Shown: positions 36,101 through 44,668, counted from the stretch's first letter. The stretch is 64,000 bases of DNA from Brachybacterium aquaticum (GCF_014204755.1 NZ_JACHLZ010000001.1:868001-932000), one strand, 5' to 3'. Numbers and translations: made by a program. The notes: generated by a model not told the origin, from the sequence alone.

Positions 36101-37588
36101 GGTCGGCTTGGGGTCCTCGGGCTTCTCGTCGAGCCACGAGATCCGGACCTGGTCGGTGTGGAACGGGACGCCGGGGCCGGACGGGTCGACCCGGACGTCG
36201 ACGAGCATCCGGAGGAGCGTCCGACGCCGTTCGAGGTCCGCCGCGGCCCACGCCTCCCGGGCGCCCGCGCCGACGGCGTCGAGGACGTCCGGGCGGGGTG
36301 CGAGGGACCGGACGCGACCCTCGGCCGCGGCGAGCTCCTCGTCGAGGCGCGCGGAGGACCGCTCGGCGATCCGTATCGAGATCGCGCCCCGGGCGATCGC
36401 GTCGGCGAGCTCGTCCATCCGGGTCTGGATCGCGTCGCGCTCGGCGACCGCCTCGGCGAAGGCCGTCCCGTCCTCGGGCACGACGAGGTCGAGGTCCATC
36501 CCTTCGAGGCGCCGGAGGACCGTCTCGACAACGTACTCGTCGAGCGGCGCCATCTTCCGCGTGACCTTCTGGCAGTCCCAGCAGACGAGCGACGGCGCCC
36601 GCCCCGCCTGGACCTTCGGACGGAGGAGACCGCCGCACTCCTCCCGCCCGCACCGCGCGATCCCGCTCAGGAGGTACTTCGGCGCGGTCCCGTGGAGGTG
36701 GAATCGGCCGGGAGCGTCGAGGATCGCGAGCGCGCGGGCGTGCTCTTCCTTCGAGACGAGCGCCTCCCACTCTCCGTCGCCGAGGATCTCACCCTTGTAG
36801 GCGCGGAGTCCGGCGTACACGGGGCGGCGAAGAAGGTTCCCGAGGACGTTGCCCCGAAACGGGTTCCCGCGCTTCCCGACGATGCCTCGGGAGGTGAAGT
36901 CCCGAGCGATCGCCCAGAGGCTGTCTCCGTCGAGGAGGCGCCGGTACGCCTCGCGGACGAGGGGAGCCTCCGTCGCGTCCGGGATGAGCATCCGCACCCG
37001 CCGCCCGTCCTTCTCGACCTCGGCCCGGACGTACCCGAACGGGGTCTGCCCGTGGTAGGAAGCGCCGTCGGTCGCGCGCTGCTTCGCGGCGCGGGAGATC
37101 CGTCGGCCCATCTGCTCCGCTTCGTACCGCGCGACGGATCCCTTGATCCTCGCGGTGAGTCGGCCCTGCTCGGTGGAGAGATCGACCTCGCCGCCGACGG
37201 AGGCGAGCGCGACGCCGGTGTTGTCGGAGAGCTTGATGAACTCTTCGAGCTCGGAAGGCTTCCTCGTGAGGCGGTCGATGTCCCAGACGACGACCCCGTC
37301 GACTCGACCGCTCTCGATGTCGGCCTTCATGCGCTCGTAAGCCGGGCGAGGCCTCTTGCTCGACGCGGAGACGTTGTTGTCGACGTACTCGTCCACGACG
37401 GTCCAGCCGCGCCGCTTCGCCTCCTTCCGGCAGTCGGCGAGCTGGCGATCGACGCCGTCGGTCCCGAGCGGGGCGAGGAGGATCTCGTTGCCTTCGGCGT
37501 CGACGTCGCGGCGGTCCTCCTCGGTCTGGCGCTTCGTGGCTTCGACCTTGGAGATTCGGGCGTAGAGGGCGGTCCGGCGGGGGCTCAT
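36092..37588 (-). CDS. Large serine integrase
   Basis: 498-aa site-specific recombinase that inserts and excises the element. N-terminal resolvase domain with catalytic Ser13 in ALYARIS and the conserved VVVWDIDRLTRKP; a Recombinase domain (about 190-290, GYVRAEVEKDG, YRRLLDG, GNLLRRPVYAGL); a zinc-ribbon (CGREECGG, CWDC at about 330-355) and a C-terminal coiled coil (AVAERDAIQTRMDELADAI). AAGGA 8 nt before the ATG. It lies 41 bp from the attR core, the usual int-attP arrangement. All catalytic features appear intact, so the enzyme could be active. Confidence 0.95.
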   Translation of the reverse strand: MSPRRTALYARISKVEATKRQTEEDRRDVDAEGNEILLAPLGTDGVDRQLADCRKEAKRRGWTVVDEYVDNNVSASSKRPRPAYERMKADIESGRVDGVVVWDIDRLTRKPSELEEFIKLSDNTGVALASVGGEVDLSTEQGRLTARIKGSVARYEAEQMGRRISRAAKQRATDGASYHGQTPFGYVRAEVEKDGRRVRMLIPDATEAPLVREAYRRLLDGDSLWAIARDFTSRGIVGKRGNPFRGNVLGNLLRRPVYAGLRAYKGEILGDGEWEALVSKEEHARALAILDAPGRFHLHGTAPKYLLSGIARCGREECGGLLRPKVQAGRAPSLVCWDCQKVTRKMAPLDEYVVETVLRRLEGMDLDLVVPEDGTAFAEAVAERDAIQTRMDELADAIARGAISIRIAERSSARLDEELAAAEGRVRSLAPRPDVLDAVGAGAREAWAAADLERRRTLLRMLVDVRVDPSGPGVPFHTDQVRISWLDEKPEDPKPTNS

Positions 37589-37611
37589 CTGGGGGTCCTT
37601 CCCTGGGAGAC

Positions 37612-37650
37612 GGCTAAGTTAAGAATAGGCCCTCACAGGTCTTCTGCGCG
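37612..37650. other. attR site
   Basis: Right junction. The element half CTAAGTTAAGAATAG (37614-37628) is joined through core GCC (37629-37631) to tadA (CTCACAGGTCTTC..). With the attL half it rebuilds an attP of the form CTAAG-N5-AATAG-GCCG-CTATT-N5-CTTAG, an imperfect palindrome centred on CC, as expected of serine-integrase sites. Confidence 0.8.
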
Positions 37651-38598
37651 CGCGGCGGCCGCAGCGAGCTGACCACGATCGTGCTGACGGACGACGAGGT
37701 GCGGGGGATCGTCGAGCGGATGCTCGTCTCCAGCGGGAGACGGCTGGACATGTCCAGCCCCTTCGTCGACGCCCTGCTGCCGGACGGTTCCCGGTTGCAT
37801 GTGGTGATCCCCAGCGTGACGCGATCCCACTGGGCCATCAATATCCGCAAATTCGTCGCGAGGGCGCAGGACATTCAAGGCCTCGTGGTGCTCGGCTCGC
37901 TCACCCAGCAGGCCGCGGACTTCCTCGACGCCGCCATCGCCTCCGGGCTCAACGTGATCGCCAGCGGGGCCACCGGGGCAGGCAAGACGACCTTCCTGCG
38001 CTGCCTCGCGCAGTCGATGGGGGCTCGCGAGCGGGTCGTGACCATCGAGGAGGTGTTCGAGCTGAACCTCACCCTCCGCGACGTGGTCGCGATGCAGACC
38101 CGCCAGCCGAACCTCGAGGGCACGGGCGAGATCTCGATGCGCCGACTGGTGAAGGAGGCGCTGCGCATGCGCCCCAGCCGCATCATCGTCGGCGAGGTGC
38201 GCGAGGCGGAGAGCCTGGACATGCTGATCGCGCTCAACAGCGGACTTCCAGGTCTGGCCAGCATCCATGCCAACTCCGCCCGGGACGCGGTCACGAAGCT
38301 GTGCACGCTGCCGCTTCTGGCAGGCGAGAACGTCTCCAGTCGCTTCGTCGTCCCCACCGTGGCCAGCGCCATCGACCTCGTCGTCCACCTCGACATCCTC
38401 CCCGACGGGCGCCGCCGGGTGCGGGAGATCGTGGGCCTCAGCGGCCGCGTCGAGGACGAGATCATCGAGATCGCCGAGCTGTTCTCCCTGCGCGGGGATC
38501 GGCTCGTGCGCGGCGACGGACATCCGCCGCACGCCGAGCGCTTCGCCCGCGCCGGCTACGACGTCTCCGCCCTCCTCGGACGGCCGGTGGCGGCATGA
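37632..38598 (+). pseudogene. tadA: tadA 3' fragment (Tad pilus ATPase), interrupted
   Basis: C-terminal 321 residues of the CpaF/TadA ATPase that energises Flp pilus assembly. It resumes exactly after the core with SQVFCARGGRSEL. Walker A GATGAGKTT, Asp/Walker B (RIIVGEVREAESLDML), His box (GLASIHANSARDAV) and Walker-associated residues are intact. A GTG at 37681 could start a truncated protein lacking the N-terminal domain. It overlaps tadB by ATGA, so downstream tad genes depend on transcription across or from within the element while it is integrated. Confidence 0.93.
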
Positions 38599-39467
38599 CC
38601 GACGGCGCCTTCCTCGGCCTGATCACAGGCCTCGGCCTGCTCGCGATCTGGTGGTCGATGTGGGAGCAGGAGGAGACCGCTCCGCGTCGCGGACGGATCG
38701 CGAGGTGGATGGACGACCTGCGCGACGACCTGATCAAGGTCGGCCTGGACACCGTCCCGCCCGCCGCGGTCCCTGCACTGAGCGCAGGCCTCGGGCTGGT
38801 GGTCGCCGCCGTGCTCTGGGCCGTCTCCAGCGCCGTCGTGCCCTCCTTCGCCATCGGACTCGTGACCACAGCGCTGCCGGTGCTCGTGCTACGCTCCGCG
38901 GCGAAGCGCCGCACCACGGCGATGCGCGAGGTGTGGCCCGAGGCGGTGGACCACATCAACTCGGCCATCCGCGCCGGGCTCTCGCTGCCCGAGGCCCTGG
39001 TGCAGCTGAGCCGCAAGGGCCCGGAGGAGCTTCGACCGGCCTTCACGGAGTTCGCCCTGGACTACCAGGCCAGCGGTGACTTCGCGGCGTGCTTGGACCG
39101 GCTCAAGATCCGTCTCGCGGATCCCGTGGGGGACCGCATCGTGGAGGCGCTGCGCATCACCCGCGACGTCGGCGGCACCGATCTCGGCGCTCTGCTGCGC
39201 ACGCTGTCCGCGTTCCTCCGCGAGGACTCGCGCACCCGCGCCGAGCTCGAGGCACGACAGTCCTGGACGGTCAATGCCGCACGCCTGGCGCTCGCCGCGC
39301 CGTGGATCGTGCTGGCGCTGATGTCCACCCGCCCCGAGGCCGCTCAGGCCTACGACTCCGCCGCCGGGATCCTGATGATCATCGTGGGCGGTGCCCTCTC
39401 CCTCGTCGCCTACCGGGTGATGCTGCTGATCGCCCAGCTCCCGCAGGACGAGAGGGTGCTGCGATGA
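38595..39467 (+). CDS. tadB: Tad pilus platform protein TadB
   Basis: 290-aa membrane platform protein of the type II secretion F-domain family. Transmembrane helices near residues 5-20, 60-100 and 235-280 flank a cytosolic T2SSF domain (about 110-235: WPEAVDHINSAIRAGLSLPEAL; RDVGGTDLGALLRTLSAFL). Works with TadA and TadC to extrude pilin. Overlaps both neighbours by ATGA. Confidence 0.88.
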   Translation: MTDGAFLGLITGLGLLAIWWSMWEQEETAPRRGRIARWMDDLRDDLIKVGLDTVPPAAVPALSAGLGLVVAAVLWAVSSAVVPSFAIGLVTTALPVLVLRSAAKRRTTAMREVWPEAVDHINSAIRAGLSLPEALVQLSRKGPEELRPAFTEFALDYQASGDFAACLDRLKIRLADPVGDRIVEALRITRDVGGTDLGALLRTLSAFLREDSRTRAELEARQSWTVNAARLALAAPWIVLALMSTRPEAAQAYDSAAGILMIIVGGALSLVAYRVMLLIAQLPQDERVLR

Positions 39468-40408
39468 ACGGCTCCACCTCGATCCTCGCCGGGGTCCTGC
39501 TCGGCCTCATGCTGGGACTCGGCCTGCTGATGATCCTCTCCCGGCTGCCCTGGCTGAGGGCTCGGGACCTGGACCGGCGGATCGACCCGTATCTCCGTCG
39601 CTCCCACTCCGCCTCGCTGTTCGCAGCGCCCACCTCGAGCAGTCGTGCCCGCGTCGTCATCGAGAACCTCATGGGCCCTGTGGCCGTGAAGGTGCTGGGC
39701 GTGCTCGAGCGCCTCACCGGCGGGGCGGACCAGCTCGAGCGCAGGCTGCGGCTGGCAGGACGGCGCACGTCCGTGGACTCCTTCCGCATCGAGCAGGTCG
39801 TCTTCGCCGCGATCGGGCTGCTGCTCGGCATCGCGGTCGCGGTCGCCGCGATAACCCTTCGCGACGCCGGACCGCTGCTCGGGCTGTTCATCGTCGCCCT
39901 CGGCGCGCTGCTCGGCGTGCTGCTGCGCGACTACCTCCTCGGGGTGGAGATCACGCGCCGCGCCTCCCGAATGGCACGGGAGTTCCCGACCGTCGCCGAC
40001 CTCCTCGCCCTCGCCGTCGCCGCCGGCGAGAGCCCGATCGCCGCGATGGAACGAGTGGCCCGCACCTCCTCCGGCGCCCTGCCGGACGAGTTCGCCGCGA
40101 CCGTCGCCGACATCCGTTCGGGCACCTCCGTCTCCCAAGCGCTCGCCTCCCTCGGCACGAGGACCCCGCTGGACTGCCTCAGCCGCTTCGGCGAAGGGGT
40201 CTCCATCGCGATCGAGCGCGGCACACCGCTGGCCGACGTGCTGCGCGCCCAGGCCCAGGACGCCCGCGAGAACGCCAAGCGAGATCTCATGGAACTCGCT
40301 GGTCAGCGAGAGATCTTCATGCTCGTCCCGGTGGTCTTCTTCGTGATGCCGCTGGTGATCGTGTTCGCGATCTTCCCCGGACTCGCCGTCCTGGAGATCA
40401 CGCTGTGA
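39464..40408 (+). CDS. tadC: Tad pilus platform protein TadC
   Basis: 314-aa second platform protein with T2SSF domain (about 165-290: EFPTVADLLALAVAAGESPI; ERGTPLADVLRAQAQDARE) and hydrophobic helices at about 8-25, 110-155 and 285-310. Partner of TadB in the inner-membrane platform. ATGA overlap with tadB; stop overlaps a possible GTG for the pilin gene. Confidence 0.88.
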   Translation: MNGSTSILAGVLLGLMLGLGLLMILSRLPWLRARDLDRRIDPYLRRSHSASLFAAPTSSSRARVVIENLMGPVAVKVLGVLERLTGGADQLERRLRLAGRRTSVDSFRIEQVVFAAIGLLLGIAVAVAAITLRDAGPLLGLFIVALGALLGVLLRDYLLGVEITRRASRMAREFPTVADLLALAVAAGESPIAAMERVARTSSGALPDEFAATVADIRSGTSVSQALASLGTRTPLDCLSRFGEGVSIAIERGTPLADVLRAQAQDARENAKRDLMELAGQREIFMLVPVVFFVMPLVIVFAIFPGLAVLEITL

Positions 40409-40551
40409 CCTCTTTCCCGCTCACCGTCCCGACGACCCCCATCCGCCCCGACCCCAGTGACCGACTGTTCCCCACTGACCGACCGTTCGACTCGCACCAT
40501 TCCCGACCCCGTCCGGAGACCACTCCGGATCCGTCCGCCGAGGAGGCCGAC

Positions 40552-40821
40552 ATGACCGTCCACCGCACCCGACTGCACCGCCACAGCACCACCCGCCCGC
40601 GCAGCACCCCGGATGCCCAAACGTCGTGGCGCAGCATCGAGCCGGCCGTGGGCAAGAAGCTCCTCGCCCGACTCCGCTCCGAGCAGGGCGATGTTCCCGG
40701 CTGGGTCCTCATCACGCTCATGACGGCAGGGATCGTGGTCGCGCTCTGGGCCGTCGCCTCCGACCAGATCGTGCGGATCTTCGAGAACGCGATGGCGCCG
40801 TTCCTCGGCGGCTCGCTCTGA
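40552..40821 (+). CDS. Flp-type pilin-like protein
   Basis: 89-aa protein: a basic N-terminus, then SEQGDVPGWVLITLMTAGIV with one hydrophobic helix at about 50-75 and a short end. This is the small Flp pilin layout, although the usual G/E(F/Y) processing site is not textbook; GDVPGWV may serve. AGGAGG 5 nt before the ATG at 40552 decides the start. A GTG at 40405 overlapping tadC would give a 138-aa product with a non-conserved Pro-rich leader. Confidence 0.7.
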   Translation: MTVHRTRLHRHSTTRPRSTPDAQTSWRSIEPAVGKKLLARLRSEQGDVPGWVLITLMTAGIVVALWAVASDQIVRIFENAMAPFLGGSL

Positions 40822-40847
40822 GCCGTCCCCGACGCTGAGCCTCCACG

Positions 40848-41342
40848 ATGCCGAGAACCGCGCTTCGCTCATCGCGTCGGCGCCCGGACGGGCCGCCGCA
40901 GCGTGATCCCGCCCGGCGAGGCTCTGGACGCGCGGTCGTCGACACGTCTGTGACGGGCTCCCTGCGCACCCGCCTGCGCCGGGAGGACGGTGCAGCCGTC
41001 GCGGAGTTCCCGATGGTCGCCGTGCTCATCGTGATGATCGGCCTGCTGGTCGTCCAGTCCGCGCTCATCGTCCACACCCGCAACACCCTCGTCGATGCCG
41101 CGGTGCAGGGAGCGCACCACGCCGCACTGCAGGGATCCACCCCGCAGGACGGCGCCGCCCGTGCCCAGCGCCTGATCGACGACCGCTTCGGCGGAGGACT
41201 CGAGGCCGAGGCCTCGGCCTCGCAGGACGCCGACGGGACGATCCGCGTGCGCGTGGAGGCGACGCTCCCCCTGGTCGGGCTCCTCGGCCCCTCAGGGGCG
41301 ATCAGCGTCGAGGGCCGCGCTCTGGACGAGGAGGCATGGTGA
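40848..41342 (+). CDS. TadE-like minor pilin
   Basis: 164-aa protein with a basic leader, TadE-type motif REDGAAVAEFPMVAVLIVMI (about 46-65) beginning a hydrophobic helix, and a C-terminal pseudopilin-like domain. TadE proteins are minor pseudopilins processed by the prepilin peptidase. The true start may be a later GTG near 40950; the first ATG is given. Overlaps the next gene. Confidence 0.78.
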   Translation: MPRTALRSSRRRPDGPPQRDPARRGSGRAVVDTSVTGSLRTRLRREDGAAVAEFPMVAVLIVMIGLLVVQSALIVHTRNTLVDAAVQGAHHAALQGSTPQDGAARAQRLIDDRFGGGLEAEASASQDADGTIRVRVEATLPLVGLLGPSGAISVEGRALDEEAW

Positions 41343-41806
41343 GGATCCTCCAGCGCCGCGACGTCGCAGCGAAGCTCCGCCACGGGCTTGCCGACGACGA
41401 TGGCAACGCCCTGGTCGAGTTCGTCGTGCTCTCGGTCGCGCTGCTGATCCCGTCGCTGTATCTCGTGCTCACCCTCGGGAACGTGCAGGCCGCGGTCTTC
41501 GCCGCGGACACCATCTCCCGGGACGTCGCCAGGATCCACGCCACGGAGACCGATCCCGCACGCGCAGCGGCCCGCTCACAGGCCCTCGCAGAGGTGGTCC
41601 TGCAGGACCACGGCCTGCCCGTGACCGACGTGGTCGACCTCTCCTGCAGCGAGGACCCCTGCGCCACACCCGGCGGGATCGTCACCACGCGCGTGCGGAT
41701 CCCCGTCCCCGTGCCGGGGCTCGGGCCGATCCTGGGGGAGACCGGCCCCGTCGCCGTCGGCGCCTCGCACGCGGTGCCCGTCGATCAGTACCGGGCGCAC
41801 AGATGA
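41336..41806 (+). CDS. TadE/TadF-like pseudopilin
   Basis: 156-aa protein. A TadE/F motif DDDGNALVEFVVLSVALLIP (about 20-39) leads a hydrophobic helix; the remainder is periplasmic-type with a Cys pair (SCSEDPC). Likely minor component of the Tad pilus. ATGGTGA overlap with the gene before and ATGA overlap with the next. Confidence 0.8.
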   Translation: MVRILQRRDVAAKLRHGLADDDGNALVEFVVLSVALLIPSLYLVLTLGNVQAAVFAADTISRDVARIHATETDPARAAARSQALAEVVLQDHGLPVTDVVDLSCSEDPCATPGGIVTTRVRIPVPVPGLGPILGETGPVAVGASHAVPVDQYRAHR

Positions 41807-42318
41807 ACGCTGCGAAGAGGACGCAGGGGGCCATGCGCCCACCAGCTGGCGGGCGTCTCCGCCAGGTGCTCGGCGAGCTCCGCGGACGGTTCGAGGACGC
41901 CCGCGGCTCGATGACGATCCTGACCACGGGTGTGCTGGTGGTCGTACTGATGGAGATCGGGGTGGGGACCGCGATCACCGGAGTGCACCTCGAGCGCAAC
42001 GGCCTCCAGCACGCGGCGGACAGCGCAGCGCTCGCCGCCTCGCAGGCCGTCGACATGTCCCGCATCTACTCAGAGGAGAACGGACCGGTGATCCACGCGG
42101 GCTCTGCACGCGAGGCCGCGGAGGACCACCTGCGCGCATACCCCCACGACACCACCAGTACCGAGGACATCCATATCCGCGATGTGCGTGTCGATGCCGA
42201 CGGGACCGTCCACGTCACCCTCGGCGCCCGCACCCATCCGCCCTTGGTCGGCTGGTTCACCCGCGGCACCGGGCGCTCGATCCCGCTGACGGTCATCGGG
42301 GAGGCGCGGGCGCGCTGA
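41803..42318 (+). CDS. TadG-like pilus assembly protein
   Basis: 171-aa protein with a basic N-terminus, ARGSMTILTTGVLVVVLMEI (about 34-53) and QHAADSAALAASQAVD, the signature of TadG-like (Flp pilus-assembly) proteins. Shorter than full TadG, lacking a von Willebrand domain, as is usual in actinobacteria. Last gene of the tad operon; a strong terminator follows. Confidence 0.8.
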   Translation: MNAAKRTQGAMRPPAGGRLRQVLGELRGRFEDARGSMTILTTGVLVVVLMEIGVGTAITGVHLERNGLQHAADSAALAASQAVDMSRIYSEENGPVIHAGSAREAAEDHLRAYPHDTTSTEDIHIRDVRVDADGTVHVTLGARTHPPLVGWFTRGTGRSIPLTVIGEARAR

Positions 42319-42380
42319 GATAGTTCGCCCGCCGTGCGCATGCGTCCTGAGGACAGGCGTGTGCATGCACGGACTCCGAA

Positions 42381-42408
42381 GGGCGTCGACGGCTTCCCGT
42401 CGACGCCC
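42381..42408. terminator. Terminator between tad operon and tartrate dehydrogenase
   Basis: Perfect 12-bp hairpin GGGCGTCGACGG-CTTC-CCGTCGACGCCC between convergent genes. The 4-nt loop and GC-rich stem make a strong bidirectional terminator. Confidence 0.85.
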
Positions 42409-42433
42409 TCCGGAGAACTGCGGGGTGGTCCGC

Positions 42434-43579
42434 TCAGGCGACCGCTGCCGGCACGAGCGCCAGATGGTCGATCACGGCGCGGGTGACATCTGCGGTCGTG
42501 GCGGTGCCGCCCACATCGGGAGTCAGCACGCCACGCCGGGTCGTCTCCTCGATCGCACGGTGGATCGCCGCAGCCTCCTCGGGCAGCCCGAGGTGCTCGA
42601 GCATGAGCGCCGCGGAACCGATCGCGCCCAGCGGGTTCGCGATGCCCTTCCCGGCGATGTCCGGTGCAGAGCCGTGCACGGGCTCGAACATGGAAGGAAA
42701 GCGGCGCTCGGGGTTGAGGTTCGCGCTCGAGGCGAGGCCGAGGCTGCCGGCGAGCGCGGAGCCGAGGTCGGAGAGCACGTCGGCGTGCAGGTTCGAGGCG
42801 ACGACGACATCGAGGTCCCCGGGCTTCAGCACGAACTTCGCAGCCATCGCATCCACGAGGACGGATTCGGTGGTCACCTCGGGGTAGTCCGCCGCGACGC
42901 GGTCGAAGACGTCGTCCCAGAGCACCATGCCGTGCTGCTGGGCGTTGGACTTGGTGACCTTGGAGAGCTTGCGGCGCGGCCGGGTCATCGCGAGCTCGAA
43001 GGCGAAGCGGATGATCCGCTCGCTGCCGTACTCGCTGAAGACGGCCGACTGGACCGAGAACTCCTGATGGTCGGGGCGACCGGCGAAGTTGCGTCCGCCG
43101 AAGCCGGAGTATTCGCCCTCGGAGTTCTCCCGCACGACGATCCAGTCGAGGTCCTTCTCGTCGGCGGCGCGCAGCGGCGAGGTGATGCCGGGCAGGAACT
43201 GGACGGGGCGGATGTTGGCCCACTGGTCGAAGCCCTGGCACAGCGCCAGGCGAAGTCCCCACAGGCTCACATGGTCGGGGACGGTCGGCCAGCCGACGGC
43301 GCCGAAGAAGATCGCGTCCTTGTCCGCGACCTGTTCACGACCGTCCGCGGGCATCATCACGCCGTGCTTCGCGTAGTAGTCGCTGCCCCAGTCGTACTCG
43401 GTCCAGTTCACCGAGAAGCGGCCGCCCGAGGCGGCGGCGAGGGCGTCGACGACCTCGCGTCCGGCGCCGACCACGTCGTGGCCGATCCCGTCGGCCGGGA
43501 TCGCGGCGATCTCGAGCGTGCGCGGAGCGTCGACGGTGGGCGCCGCCGGGGGAGCGGGGAAACGAGACGAGGTCTGCAT
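42434..43579 (-). CDS. ttuC: Tartrate dehydrogenase/decarboxylase-like enzyme
   Basis: 381-aa member of the isocitrate/isopropylmalate dehydrogenase family, NAD- and divalent-metal-dependent. Features: IAAIPADGIGHDVV (N-terminal), VRENSEGEYSG, VTKSNAQQHGM, catalytic acidic residues in DVVVASNLHADVLSDLGSAL (split) and EPVHGSAPDIAGKGIANPLG. The YSGFGGR and TKSNAQ forms match tartrate/D-malate dehydrogenases rather than LeuB. GGAGG 5 nt before the ATG at 43579. Likely converts tartrate toward glycerate for the kinase at 46.4 kb. A LysR box lies 95 bp upstream. Confidence 0.85.
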   Translation of the reverse strand: MQTSSRFPAPPAAPTVDAPRTLEIAAIPADGIGHDVVGAGREVVDALAAASGGRFSVNWTEYDWGSDYYAKHGVMMPADGREQVADKDAIFFGAVGWPTVPDHVSLWGLRLALCQGFDQWANIRPVQFLPGITSPLRAADEKDLDWIVVRENSEGEYSGFGGRNFAGRPDHQEFSVQSAVFSEYGSERIIRFAFELAMTRPRRKLSKVTKSNAQQHGMVLWDDVFDRVAADYPEVTTESVLVDAMAAKFVLKPGDLDVVVASNLHADVLSDLGSALAGSLGLASSANLNPERRFPSMFEPVHGSAPDIAGKGIANPLGAIGSAALMLEHLGLPEEAAAIHRAIEETTRRGVLTPDVGGTATTADVTRAVIDHLALVPAAVA

Positions 43580-43673
43580 GGGGGCCTCCAGAGGGCGGAT
43601 CGGTGCAGCTGCAGTGGATCCAGTGGACACCGTCCCCTCTCATCGAGTCCAAGACCAATCTTCGAACCGAGTA

Positions 43674-43688
43674 ATAGGGGATGCCTAT
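43674..43688. promoter_or_regulatory. LysR box upstream of tartrate dehydrogenase
   Basis: ATAGG-GGATG-CCTAT, containing the T-N11-A pattern of LysR-type sites, with arms identical to the site at 44669-44683. It overlaps the last codons of the lysR gene and sits 95 bp upstream of the dehydrogenase start. Confidence 0.7.
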
Positions 43689-44605
43689 AGGTTGGGTGCC
43701 TCGTCTCCCGCCAGCTCGTCCTGGGACAGCTCTTTGGCGAGCGCTACGAAGGCTGCGGCTGCGGCGGTGAGGTCCTCGCGCCGATGCACCAGGTGCACCT
43801 GCAGGGCGGTCGGAGGATCGATCGTCCGCACCGTGCACCCGGCCAGCTGCGCCATCCGCGTCCAGGACGACGGCATCACCGAGTGCCCGACCCCGGCCAG
43901 CACGAGCGGGAGCAATGAGGTGCGGTGGGAGACCTCGGCGACCACGCGGATGTCGTTCCCATGGGCGAGCGCGTCGTCCACGAGCTGTCGCATCAGGCTC
44001 CCGCGCGGGGAGATGACCACGTCGATCCCCGAGAGCTCCCGCCGACCGATCGTCCCGACCTCCCCTCCGGGCGCGTGCGTCCCCGGCGGGGAGATGAGCA
44101 CGAGGGGCTGCGGCGCGAAGGTGATCACGCCGAGATCGGCGGTGGCAGGGCGTCCTGCGGCGCCGAGCAGACCCACCTCGGTCTCGCCGCCGGCGACGCT
44201 CGCCACCACCTCCTCCGGGGTGAATGCTGCCGCCGAGCGGATGTCCAGTCCAGGATGCCTCTCGCGGAGCATTCCGATGAGGGTGGTGAGGGGCTCGATG
44301 CCAGGGGAGGGCATCGCGCAGATGTCCACGGTGCCGAGGGTCAGCTCCCGTGAGGAGCGGGCAGCGTCCCGGGCGGCCTGCAGCGAGCGGACTGCGCGCC
44401 GAGCCGGTCCCACCAGCTGCTCACCGGCCCCGGTCAGGCGCACGCCCCGTCCGAGGCGGTGGAACAGCTCCACGCCGAGGTCGCGCTCCAGGCGCCGGAT
44501 CGCCTGGGACAGAGAGGGCTGGGCGATGTGCATCGCCTCGGCGGCGCGGGCGAAGCCGCCGTGGTCCACGATCCCCAGGAAGTACTCCAGGTGTCTGACG
44601 TCCAT
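43685..44605 (-). CDS. LysR-family transcriptional regulator
   Basis: 306-aa regulator. N-terminal winged HTH (residues 1-60: MDVRHLEYFLGIVDHGGFAR, AMHIAQPSLSQAIRRLE, LGVELFHR) and a C-terminal substrate-binding domain (about 88-295). Divergent from the SLC13 transporter and upstream of tartrate dehydrogenase; two identical-arm LysR boxes flank the gene, so it likely activates both in response to tartrate or a related diacid and autoregulates. Confidence 0.92.
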   Translation of the reverse strand: MDVRHLEYFLGIVDHGGFARAAEAMHIAQPSLSQAIRRLERDLGVELFHRLGRGVRLTGAGEQLVGPARRAVRSLQAARDAARSSRELTLGTVDICAMPSPGIEPLTTLIGMLRERHPGLDIRSAAAFTPEEVVASVAGGETEVGLLGAAGRPATADLGVITFAPQPLVLISPPGTHAPGGEVGTIGRRELSGIDVVISPRGSLMRQLVDDALAHGNDIRVVAEVSHRTSLLPLVLAGVGHSVMPSSWTRMAQLAGCTVRTIDPPTALQVHLVHRREDLTAAAAAFVALAKELSQDELAGDEAPNL

Positions 44606-44668
44606 CTCTCTCCTCGGCTGGACCTCCGCGCGGCGCCGGCGCCCAATGTGAGCGCCACCACTGCAATG

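Larger units (their letters stand above)
28278..37631. mobile_element. 9.35-kb serine-integrase element with capsid genes (phiRv1-like satellite)
   Basis: An integrated element of 9354 bp inside tadA. Evidence: a large serine integrase at its right end, host gene continuity across the shared GCC core, and a distinct gene set. Reading leftward from the integrase: two tiny genes, a primase-helicase, an Arg/Pro-rich protein, a WhiB-like regulator, a coiled-coil protein, a zinc-motif protein, head-tail connector, scaffold-like and HK97-fold capsid genes, then a small HTH gene and a primase-polymerase. One rightward gene sits beside attL. No portal, terminase, protease, tail or lysis genes are seen. 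Size and order recall phiRv1 of Mycobacterium tuberculosis (known: 9.2 kb, serine integrase, primase and capsid genes). Confidence 0.9.

Noticed and set aside
28278..37631. Complete prophage
   Set aside because: No terminase, portal, protease, tail or lysis genes in 9.35 kb; satellite or remnant is the better description.
28293..37632. tadA split as an assembly artefact
   Set aside because: The inserted DNA has its own integrase at the junction, a paired attP structure and in-frame host halves, all expected of true integration.
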